Shown piece after piece: positions 16,619 to 24,485 of a stretch of 64,000 nt of DNA. The notes beneath the pieces were generated by a model. The model was given only the letters and a program-made list of their open reading frames with translations. It searched no databases and was not told where the DNA came from. The position numbers were made by a program, and so were the translations under genes. The stretch lies in assembly GCF_011369485.1 (NCBI RefSeq), contig NZ_VXCA01000036.1, positions 19,177-83,176 on the forward strand. The letters run 5' to 3'. Within the stretch, counting starts at the first letter, position 1, and each line of letters begins with the position of its first letter. Source of the DNA: Pseudomonas atagonensis. GTDB lineage: Bacteria > Pseudomonadota > Gammaproteobacteria > Pseudomonadales > Pseudomonadaceae.

Positions 16619-17725
16619 CTAAACATCATTATGAATTCGCTCGCGGTCTAGATCTGAAGTAATACGCGCCAATGGCTTCAGTACATCCTGAAGCGCAGCT
16701 ATCGCCGAAGGCTTCATTGCGTCTCGAATCGCAGCCATCGACGAAGGCTTCATTGCGTCTCGAATCGCAGCCATCGACGAAGGCTTCATTGCGTCTTGAA
16801 TCGCAGCCATCGCGGCCGAAGGCTTCATTGCGTCTTGAATCGCAGCCATCGATGAAAGCTTCATTGCGTCTCGAATCGCAGCCATCGATGAAGGCTTCAT
16901 TGCGTCTCGAATCGCAGCCTTCGATGAAGGCTTCATTGCGTCTCGAATCGCAGCCATCGATGAAGGCTTCATTGCGTCTCGAATCGCAGCCATCGACGAA
17001 GGCTTCATTGCGTCTTGAATCGCAGCCATCGATGTAAGCTTCATTGCATCTTGAATCACAGCCATCGATGTAAGCTTCATTGCGTCTTGAATCGCAGCCA
17101 TCGCGGCCGAAGGCTTCATTGCATCTTGAATCACAGCCATCGATGTAAGCTTCATTGCGTCTTGAATCGCAGCCATCGCGGCCGAAGGCTTCATTGCGTC
17201 TTGAATCGCCGCAATATGTACCATTGACTTCATTGCATCCTGAAGCGATTCCAGCTCCGCCAATGGCATTACCGTAGCCCGGCGAATAGCGTCCAAAGTT
17301 GGTCTGGGTGATATGCCGAGGCTTGGCAAAAGCCCAGGCGGGTTCACACGATCCTCTCGCATTAGCGGCTGATGAATTGTGCGAGCTGTGACGCGGAACG
17401 CGTCAAGATGAATGAGTCCCAGTGCGGCCGCAACATGCTCCGCTTTATCAGACGACACACCCCAGTAGAGCGATATACGCAGTGAAATTGGCGCAATAAA
17501 TTGCTCTATTACCAGCGATTGCCCGGAATAAGCGGGTCCATTAAGTTTGGCCTGCGAGCGCAACTCTTCGTATCCGCCATATCCGAGGATTTGAGCAAAG
17601 GCTTGCTGCGCGAAAGAACGCTTTGGCTTAACAGACTGATAGGGATGGTGCTTACTAAGCTTGGAAATGGAGCTATTGATGCGACCGCTATCAAAGTCGG
17701 CCGATGTAACGGGAATACGAATCAT
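16619..17725 (-). CDS. Repeat protein with ~16 AIQDAMKP-type units
   Basis: This 368-residue protein has a unique N-terminal domain of about 165 residues (MIRIPVTSADFDSGRINSSISKL ... GYGGYEELRSQAK). About 16 tandem units of 12-13 residues follow, such as SSMAAIRDAMKP, SAAMAAIQDAMKP and TSMAVIQDAMKL, and then a short charged tail. The hydrophobic spacing within units (AxxI..AM) predicts short amphipathic helices that could stack or oligomerise. ATG 17725 has GAGGTG upstream; the longer open frame to 17782 lacks one. I do not recognise the family. Confidence 0.75.
   Translation of the reverse strand: MIRIPVTSADFDSGRINSSISKLSKHHPYQSVKPKRSFAQQAFAQILGYGGYEELRSQAKLNGPAYSGQSLVIEQFIAPISLRISLYWGVSSDKAEHVAAALGLIHLDAFRVTARTIHQPLMREDRVNPPGLLPSLGISPRPTLDAIRRATVMPLAELESLQDAMKSMVHIAAIQDAMKPSAAMAAIQDAMKLTSMAVIQDAMKPSAAMAAIQDAMKLTSMAVIQDAMKLTSMAAIQDAMKPSSMAAIRDAMKPSSMAAIRDAMKPSSKAAIRDAMKPSSMAAIRDAMKLSSMAAIQDAMKPSAAMAAIQDAMKPSSMAAIRDAMKPSSMAAIRDAMKPSAIAALQDVLKPLARITSDLDRERIHNDV
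16672..17240. repeat. 36/39-bp in-frame tandem repeat array
   Basis: Near-identical units based on GAAGGCTTCATTGCGTCT plus GAATCGCAGCCATCGA are repeated about 15 times. Units are 36 bp (SSMAAIRDAMKP) or 39 bp (extra alanine, CGCGGCC insert). Both lengths are multiples of three, so copy number can change without a frameshift. The long opposite-strand frames across it are by-products of the repeat. Confidence 0.9.
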
Positions 17726-18304
17726 AAAACACCTCATACAGGGGCACAGAGTTCGTACAGCAGCTGGCGAGCCGTGGTGCACCTGACTAGGGTCAAGTTT
17801 CGTATCAAAAGAATGGGTATCGCGATTGAAGCAGGTTGGTCTCGTATCCTAGGAATTCGCGCAAGGCCAGCAGCACCGAACGAGACCAGTCCGGCTTAGC
17901 TGAAAGCATAAAGATCCAAAAAATATTGTCAAGCTAAACAAAAGACGTCCTAGTTGTCGTAGCTCCCAGGCCACAGCTTCCCAAGCTGATAACGAGGGGT
18001 CGATTCCCTTCACCCGCTTCACTATTTTCAAGGCCTCCAGCCTACCAATCGTCTTCAAGGTGTCTGTTCCTACTTTTTTGTAGACTCTAGACAACTTGCA
18101 ACAGACACCAGCACCTAGACACTCGCCCCACCGATGCATCCCCCCTCAGCGCCCTCAACCTCTTCTCACAACTGATTGTGCTCGACAGCTCTGACCCTAT
18201 TTCAGGAGCACACCCAGATTGTGCTGTAGTCGTTCACTTGGCCCACTGGAACCAGATAAAGTCGGCATCCAATCAGTTCAAGGCATCGCGAGGCCAGCCA
18301 TCCT
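17726..18304. other. Non-coding stretch with a tRNA relic
   Basis: This 580-bp region lies between the divergent repeat protein and a small membrane protein. It has no convincing gene; a 96-codon minus frame (17849-18139) shows atypical composition. It contains the tRNA-Gly 3'-half relic described separately and may be a junction between two elements. Confidence 0.45.
17974..18021 (+). pseudogene. tRNA-Gly(CCC) 3'-half relic
   Basis: The anticodon arm CAGC-TTCCCAA-GCTG (anticodon CCC) is followed by a 4-nt variable loop after the paired GCTGA. Then come a T-stem GAGGG/CCCTT, loop GTCGATT, an acceptor strand CACCCGC, discriminator T and TCA. The layout matches the 3' half of a bacterial tRNA-Gly. 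The first T-loop base (T54) is changed to G, CCA reads TCA and no matching 5' acceptor strand (GCGGGTG) lies upstream. It is therefore not a functional tRNA. Such 3' halves are typical attachment-site remnants. Confidence 0.7.
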
Positions 18305-18664
18305 ATGAGACGACTATTTTCAGATATTAAATTTCTTTTTGCTGTCAGCTCGTTGATTGTGATTGCGTCTGCTGCCGCCAGCATTTGGTCAAATCATTGG
18401 CATTGGTTCGGCCGGTCAGGGGCAATCCTTACAATTGCCGGCCTATTGCTTACCTTCCGCCCATTGGTACGCATGGGGCTCCCCGAATGGCTGAAAAGCC
18501 AATCGATTATCGACTGTGGCCATCTCGCACCAACTGAGGCTGAAGCCGAAGCTGATCGCCAAACACAAATTGACGGTACTGCATCCAAGTGGGGCGTGAC
18601 CATGGCGATTGCTGGCACGTTGGTCTGGGCGTACGGAGACCTCATTGGCGGCCTACCGCAGTGA
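18305..18664 (+). CDS. Small membrane protein, unknown
   Basis: This 119-residue protein has hydrophobic helices at about residues 10-28 (FLFAVSSLIVIASAAASI) and 36-52 (GRSGAILTIAGLLLTF). A polar, acidic stretch (APTEAEAEADRQTQID) and a C-terminal helix (WGVTMAIAGTLVWAYGDLI) follow. The fold suggests a small integral inner-membrane protein. It is encoded in the island, convergent with umuC. No family is recognised. Confidence 0.55.
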   Translation: MRRLFSDIKFLFAVSSLIVIASAAASIWSNHWHWFGRSGAILTIAGLLLTFRPLVRMGLPEWLKSQSIIDCGHLAPTEAEAEADRQTQIDGTASKWGVTMAIAGTLVWAYGDLIGGLPQ

Positions 18665-18715
18665 TGCTCTACAACGCTCAATTACGCAGCAAACTGCCTA
18701 TAGAGCATCACAGCA

Positions 18716-19993
18716 TTATTTGCATCCAACCTTCAAAAGCTGATCCAGCCTCGTTGTATAGCTCTGACTCATCATCTCGCGCCGCATGACCCAATCAGGA
18801 TTGATGGGCACAGCCGCAGACCGCAGCGTCCCCCTGCCCCACCTTTCGTTGATCTTATCCAGCACCGTCATCAGGCTCGTCGCTTCGGTGGACTGGGTGA
18901 TGGCGAACAAGTCCTCGGTGAATTGACCTGGCTGGCAAAGATTAACAAGCATCACTTCCGCCTTGCTGTATTTGAATCCCGGCCGGAACACATGCTCGAC
19001 AGTGTTGACGGCGGCCTTGGTCAGCAGACGCACATCAGCGGTGGGATATGGCAGTTCGATCAGGACGCCGTTTGCGTACTTAGCCTCGTCGGGATTGAAC
19101 GTGCCAGTGCGAATGCTGACGCGAATCTTCTTGCACAGCGAATTCTGGGCACGCAGCTTTTCCGAAGCGCGCATCACATAAGTGGCGACGGCCTCCTTGA
19201 TCGGTGCAAGCTCTGTGAGACGCTTGCCGAACATCCGGCTGCAGCAGATCTCCTGCTTTGGCGGATTCGGCTCGTCCAACTCCAGGCATGCGGTGCCAGC
19301 TAACTCTCGGGCGGTTTTCTCGATCACCACGCTGAAGTTTTTCCGTAGCGTCCAGGCATCTGCCTTGGCCAGATCCATCGCAGTCTTGATGCCCATGCCT
19401 TCCAGGTGCAGCTTCATGCGCCGCCCTACTCCCCAGACCTCGGCAACGTCCTTGTTGCGTAACACCCAGTCGCGCTTGATCGGGTCGCAGATGTTCACGA
19501 CGCCCCCGGTTTGCGCCTGCAGGCGTTTGGCGGTGTGGTTGGCCAGCTTTGCCAGGGTCTTGGTGTGCGCGATGCCGACGCCGACCGGGATACCCGTGCA
19601 TCGCAGCACCTGGCTGCGGATCCTGCGGCCGAGGCCGTCCACGTCGTTGATGCCGGTGAGGTCGACGAAGGCTTCGTCGATGCTGTACACCTCGACGGCC
19701 GGCACCATCGACTCGATCAATGTCATGACGCGTTCACTCATGTCGCCATACAGCGCGTAGTTCGAGGAGAACGGGACGATGCCGTGCTGCTTGAGCTTGT
19801 ATTTGATCTGGAAGTACGGCTCGCCCATTTTCACGTAGGGCTTGGCGTCGTAGCTGCGGGCGATGACGCAGCCGTCGTTGTTCGACAGCACCACAATGGG
19901 CACTTTGGCCAGGTCTGGTCGGAACACGCGCTCACAACTGGCGTAGAAGCTGTTGCAATCGATCAGGCCGAATACCGGCAGCGACTTAGACAT
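18716..19993 (-). CDS. umuC: Y-family DNA polymerase V catalytic subunit
   Basis: UmuC is the translesion polymerase subunit, active with cleaved UmuD. This protein has 425 residues. The Y-family catalytic motifs are present: FGLIDCNSFYASCERVF near the start and VYSIDEAFVDLTG with the SIDE acidic pair. The VGIAHTKTLAKLANHTAKR little-finger linker region and the UmuC C-terminal domain follow. ATG 19993 overlaps the end of umuD by 8 nt, so the longer frame to 20053 is rejected. It is co-transcribed with umuD from a LexA-box promoter. Confidence 0.95.
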   Translation of the reverse strand: MSKSLPVFGLIDCNSFYASCERVFRPDLAKVPIVVLSNNDGCVIARSYDAKPYVKMGEPYFQIKYKLKQHGIVPFSSNYALYGDMSERVMTLIESMVPAVEVYSIDEAFVDLTGINDVDGLGRRIRSQVLRCTGIPVGVGIAHTKTLAKLANHTAKRLQAQTGGVVNICDPIKRDWVLRNKDVAEVWGVGRRMKLHLEGMGIKTAMDLAKADAWTLRKNFSVVIEKTARELAGTACLELDEPNPPKQEICCSRMFGKRLTELAPIKEAVATYVMRASEKLRAQNSLCKKIRVSIRTGTFNPDEAKYANGVLIELPYPTADVRLLTKAAVNTVEHVFRPGFKYSKAEVMLVNLCQPGQFTEDLFAITQSTEATSLMTVLDKINERWGRGTLRSAAVPINPDWVMRREMMSQSYTTRLDQLLKVGCK

Positions 19994-20411
19994 GGCTGCG
20001 CACGCTACTGGTGACGACACCCCAGATCGCCAGTTCGTCACCTTCAAGGACATATCGTGACGGGTACTTGGGGTTTTCCGACATCAGGATGACTTCCCTA
20101 CCACGAAGGCACAGGCGCTTGCAGACGGGTTCATTGTTCAGGAGCGCGATGACGATGTGACCGTGGGCGGGCTCAATTGATCGGTCGACAATGGCAAGGT
20201 CTCCCTCATATATCCCGGCGCCCTGCATGCTTTCACCGGTGAGCGACACCAGGTAGAAATGTGGCGCACGGATGTTCAGTACTTCATCCAACGAGATCTG
20301 CGCTTCGATGTGATCTGCTGCCGGCGAGGGAAAGCCTGCCGGAACGCGGAAGAGACACAGAGGCACCTTCGAGCCGCCCTCACTGATGGGACCGAGAATT
20401 GAGTAATTCAT
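19986..20411 (-). CDS. umuD: UmuD-type S24 self-cleaving protease
   Basis: UmuD undergoes RecA-stimulated self-cleavage to form pol V with UmuC. This 141-residue protein keeps the cleavage site Ala25-Gly26 (VPAGFPSP), nucleophile Ser61 in LTGESMQGAGI and general-base Lys98 in PVCKRL. These are one residue offset from E. coli UmuD. The start is 18 bp from a good LexA box. The gene leads the umuDC pair. It is a mobile copy, as often found on islands and plasmids. Confidence 0.95.
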   Translation of the reverse strand: MNYSILGPISEGGSKVPLCLFRVPAGFPSPAADHIEAQISLDEVLNIRAPHFYLVSLTGESMQGAGIYEGDLAIVDRSIEPAHGHIVIALLNNEPVCKRLCLRGREVILMSENPKYPSRYVLEGDELAIWGVVTSSVRSHV

Positions 20412-20429
20412 GACGCACGACTTCCAATA

Positions 20430-20445
20430 CTGTACGAGTATACAG
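20430..20445 (-). promoter_or_regulatory. LexA (SOS) box of umuDC
   Basis: CTGTACGAGTATACAG fits CTGT-N8-ACAG and sits 18 bp upstream of the umuD start. The operon should therefore be derepressed on DNA damage. Confidence 0.9.
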
Positions 20446-20597
20446 TTAACTTTCTGAAAGCCTTGAGGTCAATTCTTGTAGGAGATATCTGACAGGCGGG
20501 CTGATCATGGACGGACAGCCGCACGCTCAGACGTTTTCTGATAGCGATCCAACATCCGATACCCTTCCTAGATTTCGAATTCCTATGTGGAGCGCCG

Positions 20598-21026
20598 GTT
20601 CCCAACGCTGAATTTAGCTTGCGCTTTCACGATAGCTTTTCCGGCACAATAACCAACGTCGAATTTGACTACGGCGTCCACGTTAGCTTCCCGACCTCAG
20701 TTCCCAACGTCGAATTTAGCTACCGAATTCACGATAGCTTTCCAATCTCAATTCCCAACATCGGATTTAACTACCGAATTCACGATAGCTTTCCAATCTC
20801 AATTCCCAACATCGGATTTAACTACCGAGTTCACGATAGCTTTCCAAGCTCAGTTCCCAACATCGGATTTAACTACCGATTTCACGATAGCTATTTCAAT
20901 CTCAATTCCCAACATCGGATTTAACTACCGATTTCACGATAGCTTTCCAAGCTCAATTCCTAACATCGGATTTAGCTACCAATTTCATGATAGCTTTTCC
21001 AAACTCAATTCCAATAATAGGATTTG
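20598..21026. repeat. 51-bp tandem repeat array (about 9 units)
   Basis: Units with the core TTCCCAACATCGGATTTAA, then CTACCGAATTCACGATAGC and TTTCCAATCTCAA, recur every 51 bp from about 20600 to 21020. One unit carries a 3-bp insertion, and divergence increases at both ends. On the plus strand it reads as a 17-residue repeat (HDSFPISIPNIGFNYR-like) in one frame, and a second frame is also open. Neither has a ribosome-binding site or a plausible protein, so I treat the array as non-coding. Confidence 0.85.
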
Positions 21027-21108
21027 ATAAAATCTCGCACTAGCCTGAGCCCTTTACCGCCGAACCAAAACAGCCGAAAAGCGTTGATATACAAGGGCTA
21101 CAGGCAAC

Positions 21109-21378
21109 ATGACACGATCAACACTCGCCCGACACATGAGGTATGAGCAATTTTTTCGGAAAGTAGCACCATCACATATTGACGCAGTTATTTATCTAGC
21201 CGTACTGTTAGCAACAGTTACAGAGAACTTCCTTCCTCAAGCACCGCCACAACAACGGCGCGTACCTCTGCGAGTATTTAAAATGATAAATGCACTGCTG
21301 ATTGTTGCGTACATCAAAACCATCAACCTTATTACTCTTATTCTTACGTTGTATGCAGGCGGGCAGCTCTGGGGCTAG
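21109..21378 (+). CDS. Doubtful small protein
   Basis: This 89-codon frame encodes a basic N-terminus and hydrophobic segments (AVIYLAVLLATVTEN and INLITLILTLYAGG). There is no recognisable family and only a weak upstream ribosome-binding site (AAGGGCTACAGGCAAC). It ends 4 nt into the convergent methylase gene. It may be real but is weakly supported. Confidence 0.3.
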   Translation: MTRSTLARHMRYEQFFRKVAPSHIDAVIYLAVLLATVTENFLPQAPPQQRRVPLRVFKMINALLIVAYIKTINLITLILTLYAGGQLWG

Positions 21379-22169
21379 AACAGGCCGCACAGCATTGCCG
21401 GCTCCCAATTCATGATCACCAGCTCGCCGCTGACGTCGGCCTTCCCCTGGCGCTGATTAGTAGTGGTGTAGCGGATGTCCAGAGTCTCGAAATGGAAGCC
21501 TTCGAACACACGGCGGATATCGGGATGATCGTTGATGCTGACCATCACTTTGCCTTTGCAGCGGCGCATGAAGTCGGCCATTCGCTCGTAGTTCTCGAAT
21601 GGAAAGTCCATGCCATAGCCGGTGGTCTGCCAATAAGGCGGATCCATGTAGTGGAAGGTGTGGGCACGGTCGTAGCGTTCTGCGCATTCAAGCCATGGGA
21701 GATTTTCGACGTAGGTGCCGGACAGGCGCTGCCACGCGGCCGAGAGGTTTTCCTCGATGCGCAGCAGGTTGATGGCCGGTGCGTTGGTCGCCGTGCCGAA
21801 CGTCTGCCCCGAGACCTTGCCGGCGAAGGCATGATGCTGCAGGTAGAAGAATCGTGCGGCGCGCTGGATGTCGGTGAGGGTTTCGGGGCGGGTCATCTTC
21901 TGCCATTCAAACACTCGCCGCGAACTGAGCGCCCATTTGAACTGGCACACGAACTCTTCGAGGTGGTTCTGCACGACGCGGTAAAGCGTGACCAGGTCGC
22001 CGTTGATGTCGTTGAGGACTTCCACGGGCGATGGCTGGGGCTTCATGAAGTACAGCGCGGCACCGCCGGCAAAGACTTCGACGTAGCATTCGTGAGGCGG
22101 AAAAAGCGGAATGAGGCGGTCGGCCAGGCGGCGTTTGCCGCCCATCCAAGGGATGATGGGTGTGGACAT
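21375..22169 (-). CDS. Phage-type DNA adenine methylase (Dam family)
   Basis: This 264-residue N6-adenine methyltransferase of class D12 begins TPIIPWMGGKRRLADRLIPLFP, the SAM-binding PWxGGK block. A second SAM-loop element is VEVFAGGAALYF, and the catalytic DPPY sits in FHYMDPPYWQTTGYGMDF. ATG 22169 matches the family start; the frame opens 3 codons earlier. It probably methylates a short adenine-containing site such as GATC on phage DNA. A LexA box lies 18 bp upstream, so it appears SOS-inducible like umuDC. Confidence 0.9.
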   Translation of the reverse strand: MSTPIIPWMGGKRRLADRLIPLFPPHECYVEVFAGGAALYFMKPQPSPVEVLNDINGDLVTLYRVVQNHLEEFVCQFKWALSSRRVFEWQKMTRPETLTDIQRAARFFYLQHHAFAGKVSGQTFGTATNAPAINLLRIEENLSAAWQRLSGTYVENLPWLECAERYDRAHTFHYMDPPYWQTTGYGMDFPFENYERMADFMRRCKGKVMVSINDHPDIRRVFEGFHFETLDIRYTTTNQRQGKADVSGELVIMNWEPAMLCGLF

Positions 22170-22186
22170 AAAAAGCAAGACCTTTA

Positions 22187-22202
22187 CTGTATGGATAAAC
22201 AG
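22187..22202 (-). promoter_or_regulatory. LexA (SOS) box upstream of the methylase
   Basis: CTGTATGGATAAACAG matches CTGT-N8-ACAG exactly at both half-sites. It ends 18 bp before the methylase ATG, the same spacing as the umuD box. Confidence 0.8.
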
Positions 22203-22417
22203 GTGCTAGGCTCGCCGCGCTTTGTGCACGGAGCAAGAGCCTTGGCAGGACTTGCAGGGACAATCTGCAGGGACGGCGGTCGATCCAGATGTTGGCGCAT
22301 CCGGACCGGCCGCTCTTTTCTTTACGGTCAGAGGACTATGTATAGGCGCTCGCAAGTGATGATGGCCGATAGCCACGTACTGGAGTAACCTTTGCGCCTT
22401 TCACAAGGAGTGCAATT

Positions 22418-22738
22418 ATGAGCAAGAAAATTGTGCTGGCAGCTTTTCTGTCTGCCAGCTGTAGCGGTGTAGCGATGGCCGAAAGCCCCAAAGCCTACTT
22501 AGTACCAGGCTCACATGATCGTGATTTTGGCGTTGTCTGCCAGATCAACGGCAATGAAACATTTTCTGTAAAACAGAACCAGCGCAACAACGACTACCGG
22601 GTAGCGAGAGATATCTATCTCACTGATATCAGTGCTGGACGGGTAGTGATCAGTCTGAAGCGTGGATTCGTTTCGGCTGATAAATACACTACTTACGTGA
22701 CGGCTACCGGAGAGTCGTGCGAGACCTTCAGCATTTAA
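22418..22738 (+). CDS. Small exported protein, unknown
   Basis: This 106-residue protein has a clear signal peptide, MSKKIVLAAFLSASCSGVAMA, cleaved before ESPKAYL. The mature part of about 85 residues is beta-rich with two cysteines (VCQINGN and ESCETFSI) that may form a disulphide. CAAGGAGTG gives a good ribosome-binding site. It stands alone and faces the phage spanin remnant. No family is recognised; a periplasmic role is inferred from the signal peptide only. Confidence 0.7.
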   Translation: MSKKIVLAAFLSASCSGVAMAESPKAYLVPGSHDRDFGVVCQINGNETFSVKQNQRNNDYRVARDIYLTDISAGRVVISLKRGFVSADKYTTYVTATGESCETFSI

Positions 22739-22747
22739 TTTCGATGG

Positions 22748-22780
22748 AGGCGCGGGTCAATCACCCGTCGCCTTTATTTT
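22748..22780 (+). terminator. Rho-independent terminator
   Basis: GGCGCGGGT (22749-22757) pairs with ACCCGTCGCC (22763-22772) around a short loop, and TTTATTTT follows. It terminates the exported-protein gene. Confidence 0.8.
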
Positions 22781-23173
22781 CTAGAATTGAACTCTTTCAC
22801 ATACGACTGACACGCAGCCAATGCAATTAGTCCTCGGTCGCCATCGTCGGTGATGCCGACAATTCGTTGAGCATGCGCTGGGTCAAGTTCGGCTCTTGTG
22901 GGGCCATGAACCACGCTGCCGGTGGTGGCCGGAGGTTGGCACCGATCCGTTGCCGGCACCAGTGGTGGCGTTGAGTAGGACTGACAGGCGCAGATCAGAA
23001 GTGGCAAGACGGTCACGCAGGCGATCTTGATTATGTTGGACATCGGTCAAGGCTCGGTAATGGGTTTGTTCGCTGGTGGCCAGGCGCTGCTCGAGCGCGA
23101 GGCGTTTGTCTTGTTCGTCGCGCTGTTGTGCGACCGAGGCCAGAGCCAGTTGGTTGAGGGTTTCAGTGTGGAG
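22774..23173 (-). pseudogene. Broken phage Rz-type spanin
   Basis: On the minus strand, HTETLNQLALASVAQQRDEQ ... RALTDVQHNQDRLRDRLATSDLRLSVLLNA (23173 to about 22950) resembles the periplasmic coiled coil of Pseudomonas phage Rz spanins. The membrane anchor is missing upstream. Near 22945 the frame shifts: the matching C-terminus (LDPAHAQRIVGITDDGDRGLIALAACQSYV) continues in another frame down to 22774. An Rz1-like lipoprotein start with lipobox LICAC (from 23043) is embedded in that frame. The gene is thus truncated and probably frameshifted. Confidence 0.65.
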
Positions 23174-23380
23174 GCGACATTTGCCGAGACCACGTTGATT
23201 CCGCTGCGCACGTTGTACAACCCCGACACCTGTCCGGTGCATCTGCTACCACATCTAGCTTGGGCCTGGTCGGTCGACCGCTGGGATCCGGAGTGGCCGG
23301 AATCGGTCAAGCGCGCCGCGATCAAGGCCTCGTTCTATATCCACAAGCACAAGGGCACCATCGGTGCTTTACGTCGGGTA
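23174..23380 (+). pseudogene. Fragment of phage tail protein I (P2 gpI-like)
   Basis: About 69 codons read ATFAETTLIPLRTLYNPDTC, then a segment with HLAWAWSVDRWDPEWPE, and SFYIHKHKGTIGALRRV. This is the conserved core of P2-type tail protein I (baseplate assembly). The fragment starts exactly where the Rz coiled coil on the other strand begins and ends where integrase sequence begins. It is therefore a remnant between two deletion junctions. Confidence 0.75.
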
Positions 23381-24464
23381 TCCCCAAACGCCGAAGGGAA
23401 TTAAGGCTGCCGCCGACCTACGCGCTAACGTAACCAGCCTGATCAAGCATGGCGTATTGGATGATCAGCGCTACGCCGAACTGTTCCCCAACTCCACCTA
23501 TGCCAACTACTCGGCGACTCCCCGTTTCGGGGAGTATGCCCAGGAGTGGCTCGACAGCAGAGAGATCGTGGCCGGGACGCGCAAGAATTACCTCGGCTCG
23601 CTCAATCTGTACTGGATGCCATATCTGGCAATGCTCCCCATCGACAGCATCACATCGGTGATGCTGCGCAAGGTAGTAGCCAATACTGAATGGGCGACAC
23701 CGGGCGTGAAGCGCGCGGCGATCCAGCGTCTGACCACGGTGTTCGGTACGGCAGTGAAAGACGGTCTGATTACCCGTAACCCGGTGGAGTCTATTGAGCT
23801 GCCGGTGAAGGCCAAGAAACCCATCGATCCCTTCACCGTGGGTGAGGCCAACCAAATTATCGATCACCTATATAAGACGCTGATCCATTCGATGCGGATC
23901 TACGCGGCGTACTTTGAGTTCGCCTTCTACACCGGCATGCGCCCCAGCGAGATCGCGGCGCTTCGCTGGGAAGAGGTGGACAAAGAAAAGCGCCTCGTGA
24001 ATGTGTGTCGAATCGTCGCGGATTACAAAATCGAGGAGCGAACCAAAACCCGCAACGAACGCCAAGTCATGCTCAACAGTCGCGCACTCCACGCCATTGA
24101 GCAGGCCAAACTAGTGGCTAAACAACGTGCTTTGCAGAGCCGCCGCAAACGTTCAGAATCGCCCTATGTGTTTCCGCCAACCAAGAACTTCGAGTTCATT
24201 CAGCAATCGAGCGTGACTGATAAACACTTTCAGGTTGCCCTAACCGAATTGGGCATTCGCCCCCGACGGCAATACAACTGCCGGCACACTTACGCTACCA
24301 TGTGTTTGATGTCGGGTATGAACCCCGCATTTATCGCCAATCAGCTCGGACACAGCGTTCAAATTCTCCTCTCCACTTACGCCAAATGGATAAACTCCAG
24401 TATTGACTGGAGAGAACTTGGAAAGCTTGAAAGTACTATTGACGGTGAACTGACTAAATCTTGA
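23364..24464 (+). CDS. Tyrosine-family phage integrase, N-terminally truncated
   Basis: This 366-residue tyrosine recombinase has a core-binding SAM-like domain (about 55-140) and the catalytic domain with Arg193 (TGMRPSEIAALRW). It also has Arg307 in QYNCRHTYAT, His330 in QLGHS and nucleophile Tyr339 in LLSTYAKW. It begins LYVGYPQTPKGIKAAADLRANV, a segment that in related integrases follows an N-terminal arm-binding domain of about 30-60 residues, which is absent. The start falls inside tail protein I sequence. Catalysis could be intact but att-arm binding is probably lost. Confidence 0.8.
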   Translation: MLYVGYPQTPKGIKAAADLRANVTSLIKHGVLDDQRYAELFPNSTYANYSATPRFGEYAQEWLDSREIVAGTRKNYLGSLNLYWMPYLAMLPIDSITSVMLRKVVANTEWATPGVKRAAIQRLTTVFGTAVKDGLITRNPVESIELPVKAKKPIDPFTVGEANQIIDHLYKTLIHSMRIYAAYFEFAFYTGMRPSEIAALRWEEVDKEKRLVNVCRIVADYKIEERTKTRNERQVMLNSRALHAIEQAKLVAKQRALQSRRKRSESPYVFPPTKNFEFIQQSSVTDKHFQVALTELGIRPRRQYNCRHTYATMCLMSGMNPAFIANQLGHSVQILLSTYAKWINSSIDWRELGKLESTIDGELTKS

Positions 24465-24485
24465 TTACGGAAGGGAATCAATAAA

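Noticed and set aside
16672..17227. Plus-strand open frames reading SQPSTKASLRLE-type and CKLHCVLNRSHR-type repeats
   Set aside because: They exist only because the repeat period is a multiple of three; the minus frame has a unique N-terminal domain and ribosome-binding site.
16672..21026. CRISPR array
   Set aside because: Both arrays are head-to-tail repeats with no unique spacers, and no cas genes occur in the window.
20619..21027. Repeat-encoded proteins (HDSFPISIPNIGFNYR type)
   Set aside because: Two competing frames are both open across the array; neither has a start signal or non-repetitive domain.
23027..23404. Intact 125-residue gene across the tail protein I segment
   Set aside because: The first 49 codons are antisense to the spanin remnant and only the middle matches tail protein I, so it is a fragment between deletion scars.
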